From assembly GCF_019175385.1 (NCBI RefSeq), contig NC_083341.1:18112203-18176202 (forward strand): a DNA stretch of 64,000 nt, read 5' to 3'. Below the pieces are notes generated by a model, which was not told where the DNA came from, ran no database searches, and saw only the letters and a list, made by a program, of their open reading frames with translations. A program made the position numbers and the translations under genes. Within the stretch, counting starts at the first letter, position 1; each line of letters opens with the position of its first letter. Below, piece by piece: positions 10,744 to 23,435 of the stretch. Source of the DNA: Lycium barbarum (lineage: Eukaryota; Streptophyta; Magnoliopsida; Solanales; Solanaceae).

Positions 10744-13700
10744 ATGACCAGTACACCTCCACAGTTCACGGGGCAGAGATTTGACAGATCTACTCGTTCC
10801 GAGCCGAGTCAGGGTTATTCGGGGTCTCAGTTTAGAGGTGATTCAGGCCAGCCAAGGCCACCCGTACCACGATGTTCTCAGTGTGGAAAGTCGCATTGGG
10901 GTCAGTGCCGATCAGGTTCAGACGCTTGCTATTCATGTGGTCGGCCAGGCCATATTATGCGTGATTGCCCCTCAGTACATGGTAGAGGTAGGACCCAGCC
11001 ATCAGGGTCGGTAGCCGGATCTTCGGCATCTGTACGCCCTACGGGGCCAGGCTCACATGCGCCAGTCGGCCATGGTAGAGGTAGAGGCAGAGCTCCCAGT
11101 ACTAGCGATCCTCAGCACCGTATTTATGCTTTGGCTGGATGCCAAGATCTTGAGTCTTCTCCTGATGTGGTCACAGGTATATTATCGGTATTCTCTCATG
11201 ATGTATATGCTTTGATTGATCCGGGCTCCACATTATCATATGTTACTCCATATATTGCGGGTCGATTTATAATTGAGCCGGAGTCTATCAAACCTTTTGA
11301 GGTGTCTACACCCGTGGGTGACTCGGTAATAGCTAGCCGAGTATATAGGAATTGTGTGATTGTGATTTGTGATCGTCGTACCATGACTGATTTGCATGTG
11401 CTAGAAATGGTAGATTTTGACGTTATTATGGGCATGGATTGGTTGGCTTCTTGTTACGCAAATGTTGATTGCCGAATGAAGATGGTTCGTTTCCAGTTTC
11501 CGGGAGAACCAGTCTTAGAATGGAAAGGGACTGCGGCATCACCAAAAGGTAGGTTTATTTCCTATCTAAAGGCAAGGAAGATGATCACAAAAGGGTGTAT
11601 TTATCACCTAGTGCGAGTTCAAGATGTAGAAGCTGAGTCGCCGACCCTTCAGTCAGTTCCGGTAGTGAACGAATTTCCGGATGTGTTCCCGGAAGAGCTT
11701 CCAGGCCTTCCTCCCGAGCGAGAGATAGATTTTGCGATTGATGTGTTGCCAGACACTAATTCCATATCTATTCCTCCTTATAGGATGGCACCCGCAGAGT
11801 TGAAAGAGTTGAAGGAGCAATTGAAAGACTTGCTTGAAAAAGGCTGCATTCGGCCTAGTTCATCCCCGTGGGGAGCACCCGTATTGTTCGTCCAGAAGAA
11901 GGATGGCTCCTTGAGAATGTGCATTGATTATAGGCAATTGAATAAAGTGACAATTAAGAACAAGTATCCCCTCCCGAGGATTGATGATTTATTTGATCAA
12001 TTGCAAGGTGCCAAATGGTTTTCAAAGATTGATTTGAGGTCCGGGTATCACCAAGTAATAGTTAGGGAGAAAGATATCCCTAAGACAGCTTTCAGAACAA
12101 GATATGGCCATTTCGAGTTCCGAGTAATGTCGTTTGGGCTAACTAATGCACCGGCAGTGTTTATGGACTTAATGAACAATGTATTCAGGCCTTTTCTGGA
12201 TCGATTCGTGATTGTATTCATCGATGACATCCTAGTGTATTCTAGATCCAAGGAAGAACATGTGGATCATTTGCGAATTGTCCTTGGAGTTCTTCGAGCT
12301 CGAGAGTTATTCGCGAAGTTTTCCAAATGCGAGTTTTGGTTGAACTCAGTGGCATTTCTGGGCCACATTGTTGCAGCTGACGGTATTCGAGTGGATAGCC
12401 AAAAGATTGAGGCAGTGAAGACTTGGCCAAGGCCCACGACCCCTACGGAGGTTCGTAGCTTTTTGGGTTTAGCAGGTTATTACAGAAGATTTGTTGAGGA
12501 TTTCTCTTCTATTTCTGCACCGCTCACCAAGTTGACTCAGAAGTCAGCTAAGTTTCAATGGACAGATGCTTGCGAGCGTAGTTTCCAAGAGTTGAAAGAC
12601 CGACTGACTTCAGCCCCAGTCTTGACACTTCCAGAAGGATTGGAAGGATATGTTATTTATTGTGATGCTTCAGGCGTCGGGCTAGGCTTTGTATTGATGC
12701 AAAATGGTAAGGTGATTGCGTATGCTTCTAGACAATTACGGAAACATGAGCAGAATTATCCTACCCATGACTTAGAATTGGCCGCGGTGGTCCATGCTTT
12801 AAAGATATGGAGACATTACTTATATGGTGTCCACGTGGATATTTATACAGATCATAAGAGTCTCCAGTACATCTTCAAGCAAAAAGAGTTGAATTTGCGG
12901 CAACGACGATGGCTAGAGTTGCTAAAAGACTATGACGTCGAAATCCTGTACCACCCCGGAAAGGCAAATGTTGTGGCTGATGCTCTTAGCCGTAGGTCGA
13001 TGGGATGTCTAAGTGATGTACGACCAGGAAAGAAAGAGATGGACCGTGATCTTCAGCAGTTAGCTAGCCTAGGAGTCCGGGTGGTGGACTCCGGTAGCAG
13101 TGGAGCTATTATTCAGAATTCAGCAGTTTCATCGTTAGTAGCGGAAGTGGAGGAGCGACAATATGAGGATCCCATGCTAATGCAGTATAGAGATACACTC
13201 CCTCAGAAGGAGGAGTCATCATTTGACATTTCGGAAGACGGAGTTCTCCGATGTCGAGGCAGGTTATGTGTTCCCGAGGTGGCAGGTCTACGCCATCTGA
13301 TTTTGAGAGAAGCTCATTGTTCCCGTTACTCCGTTCACCCTGGAGCGACGAAAATGTATCGTGATATTAAGACTATATATTGGTGGAATGGGATGAAGAA
13401 AGACGTAGCGGAATTCGTAGCTCAGTGTCCTAATTGCCAACAAGTGAAGATAGAACACCAAAAGCCGGGTGGCTTATTGCAAGCTATAGAAATCCCAACT
13501 TGGAAGTGGAAAGTGATTAATATGGATTTCATTACAGGGTTACCCCGTTCTCGACGTAAATATGATTCTATATGGGTGATCGTGGATAGGCTCACAAAGT
13601 CAGCGCATTTCTTACCGGTTAGAACGACCTATATGGCAGAAGATTATGCCAAGCTTTATCTTAAAGAGATAGTGAGACTCCATGGCGTTCCGGTATCTAT

Positions 13701-14598
13701 CATCTCCGATAGAGGGACTCAGTTTACAACCAAGTTTAGGGGGTCTTTCCAAGAAGGTTTAGGGACCCAAGTGCGTCTAAGCACGGCGTTTCACCCACAG
13801 ACCGATAGGCAAGCTGAACGTACTATTCAGACTCTTGAAGATATGTTACGGGCATGTATGATAGATTTTGGAGGGAATTGGGATGACCATTTTCCACTCA
13901 TCGAGTTTGCTTACAATAACAGTTACCATTCTAGCATTCAAATGGCACCGTATGAAGCTCTATATGGGCGAAAGTGTAGATCCCCAATTGGGTGGTTTGA
14001 AACCGGAGAAGCTAAGTTGATAGGGCCAGACTTGGTCCAGCAAGCAATAGAGAAAGTTAAGCTCATACAAGATCGGTTGCTAGCGGCTCAAAGTCGTCAG
14101 AAGTCCTATGCGGATAATCGTCGAAGAGACTTAGAGTTCAAAGTGAAAGATTGGGTATTCTTGAAAGTGTCGCCAATGAATGGTGTGATGAGATTTGGCA
14201 AAAAGGGGAAGCTCAGTCCCCGGTATATTGGGCCATACGAAATTGTGCGCAAAATAGGCAAAGTGGCCTATGAACTAGATCTACCTCCAGATTTGGAGTC
14301 AGTCCATCCAGTATTTCATGTCTCGATGCTTTGGAAGTGTGTTGGAGATCCTACGAGGATCGTCCCAGTGAATGATATTCAAGTGACAGAAAAGTTAACT
14401 TATGATGAAATACCCATTGTCATATTAGATAGGCAAGTACAGAGGCTTAGAAACAAAGAAGTGGCCTCAATTAAAGTTCTGTGGAGAAATAACAATCGAG
14501 AGGAAATGACATGGGAAGCAGAAGAGAATATGCGATCCAAATACCCACATTTATTTCAACCCTTGGAAGAAGTCCAAGATGAGACGTCAAAATCATAA
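10744..14598 (+). CDS. Gypsy Pol polyprotein (zinc knuckle, PR, RT, RNase H, IN, chromodomain-like), open 1284 codons
   Basis: The CCHC knuckle is [14 protein letters not shown] (residues about 62-75). The aspartic protease motif is DPGS at 159-162. The RT catalytic box FIDD is at 492-495, after [14 protein letters not shown]. RNase H starts at YCDAS with Asp 641 and has TDHKSL further on. The integrase zinc finger has His 865 and CPNC at 895-898, and the D,D35E triad is Asp 928, Asp 989 and Glu 1025. The C-terminus has [10 protein letters not shown] and then a chromodomain-like VKVLWRN/MTWEAE stretch. The reading frame is in phase with the last gag segment and open from 10624, so the ATG at 10744 is nominal and translation would normally come as Gag-Pol. 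The protease carries DPGS, where DPGA or DSGA is more usual. All catalytic residues I can check are present, so this pol could still act in trans. Confidence 0.95.
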   Translation: MTSTPPQFTGQRFDRSTRSEPSQGYSGSQFRGDSGQPRPPVPRCSQCGKSHWGQCRSGSDACYSCGRPGHIMRDCPSVHGRGRTQPSGSVAGSSASVRPTGPGSHAPVGHGRGRGRAPSTSDPQHRIYALAGCQDLESSPDVVTGILSVFSHDVYALIDPGSTLSYVTPYIAGRFIIEPESIKPFEVSTPVGDSVIASRVYRNCVIVICDRRTMTDLHVLEMVDFDVIMGMDWLASCYANVDCRMKMVRFQFPGEPVLEWKGTAASPKGRFISYLKARKMITKGCIYHLVRVQDVEAESPTLQSVPVVNEFPDVFPEELPGLPPEREIDFAIDVLPDTNSISIPPYRMAPAELKELKEQLKDLLEKGCIRPSSSPWGAPVLFVQKKDGSLRMCIDYRQLNKVTIKNKYPLPRIDDLFDQLQGAKWFSKIDLRSGYHQVIVREKDIPKTAFRTRYGHFEFRVMSFGLTNAPAVFMDLMNNVFRPFLDRFVIVFIDDILVYSRSKEEHVDHLRIVLGVLRARELFAKFSKCEFWLNSVAFLGHIVAADGIRVDSQKIEAVKTWPRPTTPTEVRSFLGLAGYYRRFVEDFSSISAPLTKLTQKSAKFQWTDACERSFQELKDRLTSAPVLTLPEGLEGYVIYCDASGVGLGFVLMQNGKVIAYASRQLRKHEQNYPTHDLELAAVVHALKIWRHYLYGVHVDIYTDHKSLQYIFKQKELNLRQRRWLELLKDYDVEILYHPGKANVVADALSRRSMGCLSDVRPGKKEMDRDLQQLASLGVRVVDSGSSGAIIQNSAVSSLVAEVEERQYEDPMLMQYRDTLPQKEESSFDISEDGVLRCRGRLCVPEVAGLRHLILREAHCSRYSVHPGATKMYRDIKTIYWWNGMKKDVAEFVAQCPNCQQVKIEHQKPGGLLQAIEIPTWKWKVINMDFITGLPRSRRKYDSIWVIVDRLTKSAHFLPVRTTYMAEDYAKLYLKEIVRLHGVPVSIISDRGTQFTTKFRGSFQEGLGTQVRLSTAFHPQTDRQAERTIQTLEDMLRACMIDFGGNWDDHFPLIEFAYNNSYHSSIQMAPYEALYGRKCRSPIGWFETGEAKLIGPDLVQQAIEKVKLIQDRLLAAQSRQKSYADNRRRDLEFKVKDWVFLKVSPMNGVMRFGKKGKLSPRYIGPYEIVRKIGKVAYELDLPPDLESVHPVFHVSMLWKCVGDPTRIVPVNDIQVTEKLTYDEIPIVILDRQVQRLRNKEVASIKVLWRNNNREEMTWEAEENMRSKYPHLFQPLEEVQDETSKS

Positions 14599-14790
14599 GG
14601 TATGCATGTTTTCCTTTTATACATTCAGGTCGTGTGTGGCCAAATTTCTAGTGCTGTTGTATTATTGCCCTGTGAGGCATTGTTATTGTGGGTTGTTGTG
14701 ACAGGGTGGTAGTGCCACATTACAGAGGAAACTTTGGCGAAATTTTTATAGAATTCCCCAAGCCTTTAACATTCGAGGACGAATGTTCCT

Positions 14791-14803
14791 AAGGGGGGTA
14801 GAA
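14791..14803 (+). other. Polypurine tract of the Gypsy element
   Basis: AAGGGGGGTAGAA lies directly before the TGTTACACC start of the 3' LTR, the usual position of the plus-strand primer. Confidence 0.9.
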
Positions 14804-17219
14804 TGTTACACCTCGGAAAATTTCCCGTTGGTACGCAAGTAAATGAACTAATGAGGTGTGCGAGGAGTGCGAGTGTATAATGTTTCATGGGAAATGTATG
14901 TAAAGGGATGTGGATGATTAGAATGAAAAGTCGAGAAATGAGAAAAATTGAAAGTTGGCAAAACTGCCCAGTGGTCGTATATTGCAAAATACGGACCGCA
15001 AAGTGCAATACGGTCCGTAAACTGGCAGCCGTAAACTGCCATGTAAAAGCTTCAGCTTTCTACCAGTGGTCGTAAAGTGCAAATACGGACCGTAAACTGG
15101 TATACGGTCCGTAAACTGCCAGGTCGTAAACTGGCATACCAAACTTCAACTTTCTGCCAGCTGAGGAAGAGTTATAATACGACCTAGTGGACGGACCGTA
15201 AAGTGATTTACGGCCCGTAAACCATGGTCGTAAATCACTATGCATGCAGGCCAAAGTTTCTGGTTCTGCTTAAGCTTAAAAACGCCCACGAGGGACGGTC
15301 CGTAAACTGAAATACGGATCGTAAACCTCCATGGACGACCACTGTTCACCCAGCACAAATTTTTCAATTCATTAAATATGAGGATCAAGACTTGTCTTAT
15401 TTCATTTACAACATTACACCACTTCTCTCTAGAACTTCCCTCTACATTTATTTTATGAGGTTTCAAGGATTATAAGTTATCCATAACATTAAGACAAGTA
15501 AATCAAGGATAAGGGAATCATCAAGGATCATCCAAGTCAAGAAATCCAAATGGAGAAAAACTAGGGTTTTGCTCAAAGAAGAGTATTATCAACCAAAGCT
15601 TGTTCCTACAACTTCTAAGGTAAGATTCATGATTTTTACAAGATGTTTGAGGTATTGGAGAATTAAAAGACATGGATTGTAGAAAATGTGGTCAACTAGG
15701 TCATGAATGATGAATAGTGACATTTTGAGAAATAGTTTGAATTGAGTTATGAATGTTGTTGTGTTGTGATATGAGTGTGTTATAAATGGTATTAAGATCA
15801 TGAACTAAACACTTTAGACCAATGGACGAAGATGGGTGTTATAATCATGAATGTGGGTGAATTAGAGGCAAATTGAGGAATTCTAGATAATGTGGATAAT
15901 GGGAATGACTAATGGCCATTGTTATGATATTAATGAAGGTATAAACGCTAGCATTGGAAGGGAACGTGCAAGCATAGAATAGTTCGACGAAAAGGTATGT
16001 AAGGCTAACCCTTCTTTCATAAGGCATGGTTCTTGGCCAAATTCCTAAATTCCTCTATATGAGTATGTTGTCTTCACATGGTTGACATTCCGAGCTCATA
16101 AGCTTACGACCCTTGATATGTACTATGCTTATACTACATTCCTCGTATGATAAGTAAGTCTATAATGTAAACGTAACGATAATGATGAGGATAGAAATGA
16201 TGATGAGAGTAAAATGAGACTAGAGATGCTTACGAGCTACGATATATGTGTATGTGTGCCTATGAAGGGCTATAATAAGACCCCGAGCTTATGATGCCGG
16301 GTAAGACTATATGTATAAAGTATGTACACGATTACGAAACGCGCGCACACCTCTGCAGAGGGTACGAATAACCCTGATGCTTTGGTAGGGCCAGGTATGT
16401 ATGACCTTGAGCCTTGGTTGGCCAAGTATGTATAAGACACCGATCCCATGAGGTCGGGTATGCTATGTAAATGCTATGTATATGAAATGACTATGTATAT
16501 AATATGAATATGAATGTGAAAAGACTATGTATAGGAATACGGATAAGGACATGTATACGAATATGAGCACAAGTATGGTACGAGTATTACTATGTGATAC
16601 GAACGACGATGTATGCAAGTAAGCGACATGATGATGATATTACTGTCTCCCCTCCTATGCTATCTTCATATGATATCTATTCTGCTTCTATATTGATGTT
16701 GATCATGCTTTACATACTCAGTACATTCTTCGTACTGACGTCCTTTTGTTTGTGGACGCTGCGTCATGCCCGCAGGTGCGCAGGGAGACAGATTTGATCC
16801 TTAGCTGCCTATTCGGAGATTTCATAGAGAGCTCCATTTCCTTCGGAGCCATATCTTTTGGGTACTCATTCTTTTGTGTATATAATTAGGGGCATAGCGG
16901 GGTCCTGTCCCGCTAATGTGATATGTTATACTCTTAGAGGCTCGTAGACGCGTGTGTGTGTGGGTAGATGTGTTTGGCCTTGTCGGCCTATGTTTTGTAT
17001 ATCATTTTGTCGGCCACGTTGGCCCATGTATATTGATGTAGCATAAATGCCTATGATAATATAAATGTGCGGTTGTCCATATGGGACTAGTTGACGAATC
17101 AATGGAAATGCATGTATAATTATGTGGCTCACCTAGATGTAAGTATAAGAGTAAGCTAAGAGGGTGCTTGGGTGGGTTAGCACCGGGTGCTCGTCGCGGC
17201 CCCGAGTCGGGTCGTGACA
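14804..17219 (+). repeat. 3' LTR of the Gypsy element (2416 bp)
   Basis: Begins TGTTACACCTCGG and ends GTCGTGACA, and is followed by the GTAGC target duplication. It carries the extra 13 bp (gaacttccctcta region near 15431-15443) absent from the 5' LTR. The palindrome cluster recurs at about 14990-15323. Confidence 0.95.
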
Positions 17220-18797
17220 GTAGCAAACACTAATATAATAAAGTTTTAGATACGGAGCACAAATTACAATGTTATATTAATCGTGTTTTGAACATAATAT
17301 ATATATTATATGCATAAAAATAGTGCAAACTAATAATGTCCAAAAGGGTGAGCCCATACTAAACAATACCAAGCACTATATAAAAAAAAAGTGTGGTCCC
17401 CATATTAAACACCAACCAACCAATATAAAAAAAAAAAAAGTAAAAAAAGTGAAACCCACCATCGCCAAACTCACGGGGAAAAAAAAAGTGAACTCCATAT
17501 TAACAAAATCACTATATAGAAGAGTGCGTTTTGGACAATGGATCGTCGTCCGTTAAGCATTAAAAAAAAAAGTGTGGTCCCCATATTAAACACCAATCAA
17601 CCAATATTAAAAAAAAAAAGTAAAAAAAGTGGAACTCACCATCTTTAAACTCACGAGGAAAAAAAAAGAACCCATATTAACAAAATCAAGCAATATAAAA
17701 AAAAGTGAATCCCATATTAAAAAAACAAACAATGTAAAAAAAACGTGCAGACTTTGTATTCGTAGCAAACACTAATATAATAAAGTTTTGGATACGGAGC
17801 ACAAACTACAATGTTATATTAATCGTGTTTTGAACATAGTATCCCATCTTGACAAAATTAAGCAATATAAAAAAAAAAGTGAATCACATATTAAAAAAAC
17901 AAACAATGTCAAAAAATAAAAAGTGGAGACTTTGTATTTGTAGCAAACACTAATATAATAAAGTTTTAGATACGGAGCACAAACTACAAATGTTATATTA
18001 ATCGTGTTTTGAAAATACATATACATACATATATATATATATATATAGCGCAAACTAATAATGTCCAAAAGGGTGGGCCCCATACTAAACAACACTAAAC
18101 AATATAGAAAAAAAAGTGTGGTCCCCATATTAAACACCAACTAACCAATATTAAAAAAAAAAAAAAGTAAAAAAAGTGGAACCTACCATCTCCAAACTCA
18201 CGGGAAAAAAAAGTGAACCCTATATTAACAAAATCAAGCAATATAAAAAAAAAGTGAATCTCATATAAAAAAAATAAACAATGTCAAAAAAAAAATGCAA
18301 TGAATTAACAAAATCAAGCAATATAAAAAAAAAAGTGAACTCCATATTAAAATAAAATATAATGTTAAAAAAAAGTGCAGACTTTGTATTCGTAACAAAC
18401 ACTAATATAATAAAGTTTTAGATACGGAGCACAAACTAAAATGTTATATTAATCGTGTTTTAAACATTGTATATGTATATATATATTATATGCATAAAAA
18501 TAGTGCAAACTAATAATGTCAAAAAAAAAAAAAGTGCACCCCATAAAGGGTGGACCCCATATTAAACAGCATCAAGCAATATTAAAAAAAAAAAGGTGGA
18601 ATCCACCATCTCCAAACTCACGATAAAAAAAAAGTGGATCCCATATTAACAAAATCAAGCAATATATAAAAAAAAAAAAGTGAACCCCATATTAAAAAAA
18701 AAGTTGCAGACTTTGTATTCGTAGTAAACACTAATATAATAAAGTTTTAGATACGGAGTACAAACTACAGTGTTATACTGATCGTGTTTTGAACATA

Positions 18798-18840
<43 letters not shown>

Positions 18841-19715
18841 TTAAAATAGTGTAAATTATTAGTGTCCAAAAAAAAAAAAAGTGCAACCCATATTAAAAAA
18901 TCAAACAATATTTATATAATTTCCAAAGTATCTCATTAAGTCAATAATTGATTCATTGCCACGTGCGTATCAATCCATTAGTGGGAGCAAATGAAATTAC
19001 TTTTCTTCAAAAGGTTAAGTAGTCAAATCATACAATTTTTTTTTTTTATATTAGCCTGAGATCTAATCTAGATATTAAACTGTTGTATTTGCTATGCCGC
19101 CATGTAATTTATTTGTTATGTTTACTAAAATAAATATACTTAAAATATTTATATTTTAAAATAAGATAGAATTTAATTACTTTTTTATTTTTATTCTTAC
19201 TCTAATAAATGTGAAAAGAGATTAATGTCGTAAAAAAAATATATCAAATGGAGATCAAATAATGAATAAGGTAAATTAGTCAAATTATAATTCTAATCGA
19301 CGTTTTCTTAAAAAATCATGCAAAAGACAACATGACAAGTAAAATGAGCTAAACCGAGAATATTTACCAAAAATTAAAAAATAGTATTTCTTCATTTAAA
19401 TAGAAAATCAATTTCTACTTTGTTTCGTTTTAAACATGTAAAATTAATTTAATAATTTGAATTAGAATTATCCAAATCAAAATTTGATAAAAAATAATAA
19501 GTATTTTACACCTTTAAATTAATCGAATTAAAATTGAAAGTATCAACTGATGCTTAAATATTGCTATTGTTTTACCTCAAAGAGAGGAAAATACAAGTCT
19601 TCTCTTTAAAAAATATTAATAAATTTACTGATTTTGTATTCGTAGCAAGCATTAATATAATGAAGTTTTAGATACGGAGCACAAACTATAATGTTATATT
19701 AATTATGTTTTGAAC

Positions 19716-19779
<64 letters not shown>

Positions 19780-19820
19780 CACTATTCAAAGATAACTATA
19801 TACACATAAATACACTATAA
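17220..19820 (+). repeat. AT-rich modular repeat array, right part
   Basis: The module 'attcgtagcaaacactaat' - 'agttttagatacggagcac' - 'attaatcgtgttttgaaca' occurs at about 17220 (split copy), 17754, 17932, 18383, 18713 and, decayed, 19630. Several copies are followed by (AT)n and 'gcataaaaatagtgcaaa'. Intermediate modules repeat 'gtggtccccatattaaacac', 'accaaccaaccaatat', 'cccaccatctccaaactcac' and 'caaaatcaagcaatata'. Spacing is irregular (about 180, 330 and 450 bp), so this is not a simple satellite. 18900-19620 is plain AT-rich DNA between two modules. No genes. Confidence 0.85.
19721..19775. repeat. (AT)n microsatellite
   Basis: Uninterrupted AT dinucleotides over about 55 bp. Other long (AT)n tracts lie at about 18797-18836, 22977-23005, 29899-29961 and 44325-44357. 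Confidence 0.95.
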
Positions 19821-19829
19821 TCTAAAGTG

Positions 19830-19854
19830 TTGGGCCCGTGCTGCGGCCGTCTAG
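19830..19854 (+). mobile_element. Helitron-like 3' terminus
   Basis: TTGGGCCCGTGCTGCGGCC followed by GTCTAG and then T. A GC-rich imperfect hairpin just before CTAG, with T next, is the usual right end of plant Helitrons. The hairpin is decayed: the right arm lacks bases needed to pair fully with GGGCCCGTGC. This suggests that the modular array to its left is the body of one or more non-autonomous Helitrons. I could not find the TC left end. Confidence 0.6.
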
Positions 19855-19855
19855 T

Positions 19856-20439
19856 CATAATATATATAATTCAAATTTTGGGCGAAGGCGTGTCATCACC
19901 CCTTAATCCGACACTTCTTTTCATAAGGTATGTTTGCCCCTGGCTGTCAGGCCCACTAATTTAACACATAATTTACAAGTGTACACGTTAATTTGCTTAA
20001 TTATATGCTTTTCTTGATTGATGCAACAATTACAGATTGATTTAGACTAGCTTCATGATTTGGCTCTTGTGATCTGATCTCCCAACTAGCTAGTTATATT
20101 TGCATATCACAAAAGTAAATGAATGAATGGACATGTATGTACCGTCGACATGAGTAATAATATAACCAAGGAATACGAGTGGAGGAATGTCAAAATATCA
20201 CGGAGATCTTTCGAGAATTAAATAGACTCACCAAAAGAGGCAAAAGAAAGTACGGTTGAATGGAATTGGAATCCAGAAGAGCTACTTGGCAGCTTAAGAG
20301 AAAAAACACTTCACGTGATCAATCTTTGTCTGCATTCAATGAAGGGCTATCCCTTTTTACTTTAAAATATGCAAGTTGCCAAACCAGCTTTTGATTTTAA
20401 AACTACACAAAGAAAATGCTGATTGCAAAATTTTCTATA
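19856..20439. other. Intergenic, no gene seen
   Basis: Unique-looking sequence of moderate AT content without a convincing reading frame or repeat structure. Confidence 0.45.
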
Positions 20440-20448
20440 TTTTTACTA

Positions 20449-21341
20449 GGGAAAAGGATCAAATATACCCTTCTATTGGCTAATTTTAACCTTCGTTAGC
20501 TAAAGTAATCAAATATATCCCTTTGATTACCAGTTGGGGTCAAATGTACTCCTATCATTAGCAAAGTCTCAAAAATACCCGTCATTTCTAACATATTTCT
20601 ACATAAACAAGTCTAGTCATTGAAATTAGGTGACATAGACGCCACATGACATTTAACTTATTCTATTTGGTGTCTACGTGAGCAATTTTTTTAAAAACAA
20701 TATGAAAAATTGATTTGTCTAAAAACAAATCTATTAAAAATGGCTTTTATTAAAAAATTGTTTTTTTTTTTTACTTTATAAAACTCGCTTCTTCAAAAAA
20801 CATATTCTGGAAAATTGGATTTTTTTATTAAAAAATTTGGAAAATGATTTTAAAAAAAAAAAAATCAGTTTTTCAAAATTTTCAAAATTAATCCAGATTT
20901 AAAAAAAAAATCAGGACACTTTAAAAAAAAAACTTTATAGTTTTCCGGATTATTTAACTAAAATATCCAATTGAGAATATATTTTAAAAAAACAGGTTTT
21001 ATTAAAACAAAAAAGTTTCAGATTTTTAATAAAAGCCATTTTTTTTCAAGATTTTTTTTAAAAAAAATCAATTTTCTAGATTGTTTTTTAAAAAAAATGT
21101 CACGTAGGCACCACATAGAATAAGTTAAATGCATGTGGCGTCCATGTCATCCAATTCCAATGACTAGACTTGCTTATGTGGGAATATGTTAGATATGAGG
21201 GGTATTTTTAAAATTTTGCTAACGGTAGGGATATATTTGGCCCCAACTTGTAACGGAAGGGGTATATTTGACTACTTTGACTAACGGAGGACATAGTTAG
21301 CCAATAAACTAAAATAGAGGGGTATATTTGACCCTTTTCCC
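20449..21341. mobile_element. Mutator-type foldback element (893 bp)
   Basis: Starts GGGAAAAGGATCAAATATAC and ends with its near-complement (GTATATTTGACCCTTTTCCC). Long imperfect inverted arms continue for about 230 bp, for example the matching 'gtctagtcattgaaatt' and 'aattccaatgactagac' blocks. It is flanked by TTTTTACTA (20440-20448) and TTTCTACTA (21342-21350), a 9-bp duplication with one mismatch, the size typical of Mutator-like elements. The middle is A/T-run filler. No transposase, so non-autonomous. Confidence 0.88.
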
Positions 21342-21495
21342 TTTCTACTATATAGAAACATGAATAGGAGGACGGCCAACGGTAAAAGAGTCATTTAAAT
21401 ATGTCATTTAGGGACAAATGATAACTCTGTTACTGGGTGACAAAATATTAATAGCTCGGAAGTGAAAAGTTAAAATTTCTCTAGTATGAAATATA

Positions 21496-22006
21496 CTCCC
21501 TTTGTTTTAATTTGTCTTAAATTTGGAAGGGCACAAATTTTAAGAAAGTGACAAAGACTTTTGAATATTGTGATCTTAGGCTCCGTTTGCCCATAGAAAC
21601 TAAAAAAAATTTCGCTTTGTTTGGAATTTTGGAGTTGGAGTTGTGTTTGGCCATAGTTTTTGAAATTATAGTTTTTGGTGAAATGTAATTGCAAAAAAGT
21701 GATTTTTTTTTTTTAAAAAACAAGTTTTTTGAGTTTTTGGTATTCCGGAATACAACTTCAAGTTGTATTCGGAATTCTTATGGCCAAACGCTTAAAAGTG
21801 AAAAAAGTGAAAAAAAATTCCGGAATAAAGTGAATAATTCTTATGGTCAAACGCCTTAAACTAAAGATATGTATAATGTACTAAAATGACTTTTAATCTT
21901 GTGGTCTTGAACATGCCATGTGAGATGTTGGAATTAAAGAGTTGCAAAATTAGGAAAGAGAATCAAATTAAGAAAAAGAAAGACAAACAAATTAAAACAG
22001 ATAGAG
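21496..22006. mobile_element. Stowaway-like MITE, split by a PIF MITE
   Basis: The left terminus CTCCCTTTGTTTTAATTTGTC and the reverse complement of the right end, CTCTATCTGTTTTAATTTGTC, pair well and are flanked by TA on both sides (21494-21495 and 22007-22008). Removing 21579-21855 and one TTA leaves a MITE of about 230 bp. No coding capacity. Confidence 0.8.
21579..21855. mobile_element. PIF/Harbinger (Tourist-like) MITE nested in the Stowaway MITE
   Basis: GGCTCCGTTTGCCCAT at the left and ATGGTCAAACGCC at the right form inverted termini. TTA flanks both ends (21576-21578 and 21856-21858), the expected 3-bp PIF target duplication. The interior 'ttttggagttggagttg' matches the copy at 3189-3456. 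It must be younger than its host MITE. Confidence 0.85.
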
Positions 22007-22271
22007 TATTAATTAATAAAATAGATAATTGTTAAATAACTCAAATTGAATTAGCAAAATAGAATAATCAGTGTGGTCATTTCCTCCAAATTAAAATTCC
22101 ACCAAGTTCAATGCATCTCAATGATAATCAATAAAAACCAAATTAAGATGAACATGTAAACTAAATAGTGGAAATGGATATGTAGCCAAGACTCTTTCAC
22201 GTGGACTAAAATGAACTAATTTATTCTGTACTTTGTGACCTTTCACAGCTTCATACCCATAAATATATGTA

Positions 22272-22974
22272 GAGAAAAGGACCAAAATCATCCATAATGT
22301 TTGGATTTTGATCAAAATCATACATATTCTTTCACATGGTGCACTAATAGTACATTATGTTTGCATAAGTGGTGCACTTTTAGTCACAATCCCAAATAAA
22401 TTTAACGGAAAAGAACAAAAATGCCCCTGAACTTTTAGAAAAGGTATAAAAATACCCTTTATTCATCTATTTTGCTAAAACTACCCCTCAATTCAACTTT
22501 TTGGCTCATTTATTCCTCTTGACTAACGGACAACACTAATTTTTTTTTAAAAATAAATAAATAAATTGCACATGACATTTTATTACTGAAAAATTGATTT
22601 ATTCTTTTAAAAAGAAATCTGAAACCTTGGAATTTTTTTAAATTTGGAAAACTTTTTTTTAACGAGTAAAACCTTGACTAACGAACAACACTAATTTTTT
22701 TTCTTCTCAAAATGTGAAAAATTGGATTTTTATAAAAATCTGAAAAAATTAATTTTTTTATGGAAAAACTGTGTTTAAAAAAAAAAAACCAGAAAACTAT
22801 CTTTTTTTAAATCTAGAAGAAAATTATGGAGTATTAGTTTTGCACATTTTACTTTAAAAAACAATCAGTTATTTAAAAATTGAATTTTCTAAAAATAAAA
22901 TGGGGTTTCCACCCGTTAATTTTTTTTTTCCAAACTTAAAAAAATTTCACATGTTTTAATGAAAATCCAATTCT

Positions 22975-23009
<35 letters not shown>

Positions 23010-23435
23010 GCTTACTACATTTGTTTTTTTAAAGAAATGGATGTTGAAAAATTATTTTTCCTTATTCTACAAATAACGATTTTTCAGATTTCTTTTTAAA
23101 AGAATAAATTAATTTTTCAGTAATAAAATGTCATGTGCAATTTATTTATTTATTTATTTAAAAAAAATTAGTGTTGTCCGTTAGTCAAGGGGAATAAATG
23201 AGCCAAAAAGTTGAATTGAGGGGTAGTTTTAGCAAAATAGATGAATAAAGGGTATTTTTATACCTTTTCTAAAAGTTCAGGGGCATTTTTGTTCTTTTCC
23301 GTTAAATTTATTTGGGATTGTGACTAAAAGTGCACCACTTATGCAAACATAATGTACTATTAGTGCACCATGTGAAAGAATATGTATGATTTTGATCCAA
23401 ACCTAAACATTATGGATGATTTTGGTCCTTTTCTC
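22272..23435. mobile_element. Mutator-type foldback element (1164 bp)
   Basis: Starts GAGAAAAGGACCAAAATCAT and ends with the complement (ATGATTTTGGTCCTTTTCTC). The flanks AATATATGTA (22262-22271 and 23436-23445) are identical. The inverted arms are very similar over about 280 bp (for example 'ggtgcactaatagtacatta' against its complement near 23360) and the centre is A/T filler with an (AT)n tract. Its flanks are well conserved, so it looks younger than most neighbours. No coding capacity. Confidence 0.92.

Larger units (their letters stand above)
7187..17219 (+). mobile_element. Complete Ty3/Gypsy LTR retrotransposon (chromovirus, Tekay/Del-like)
   Basis: The 10.0-kb element is flanked by a perfect GTAGC target duplication (7182-7186 and 17220-17224). 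Order: 5' LTR, tRNA-Met primer site, gag, protease, reverse transcriptase, RNase H, integrase, chromodomain-like tail, polypurine tract, 3' LTR. RT before integrase is the Ty3/Gypsy order. The two LTRs differ by about 39 substitutions plus one 13-bp indel by my count, about 1.6%. pol is open but gag is broken, so the copy is probably non-autonomous now. The clade assignment rests on the chromodomain-like C-terminus and general likeness and is inference. Confidence 0.95.
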
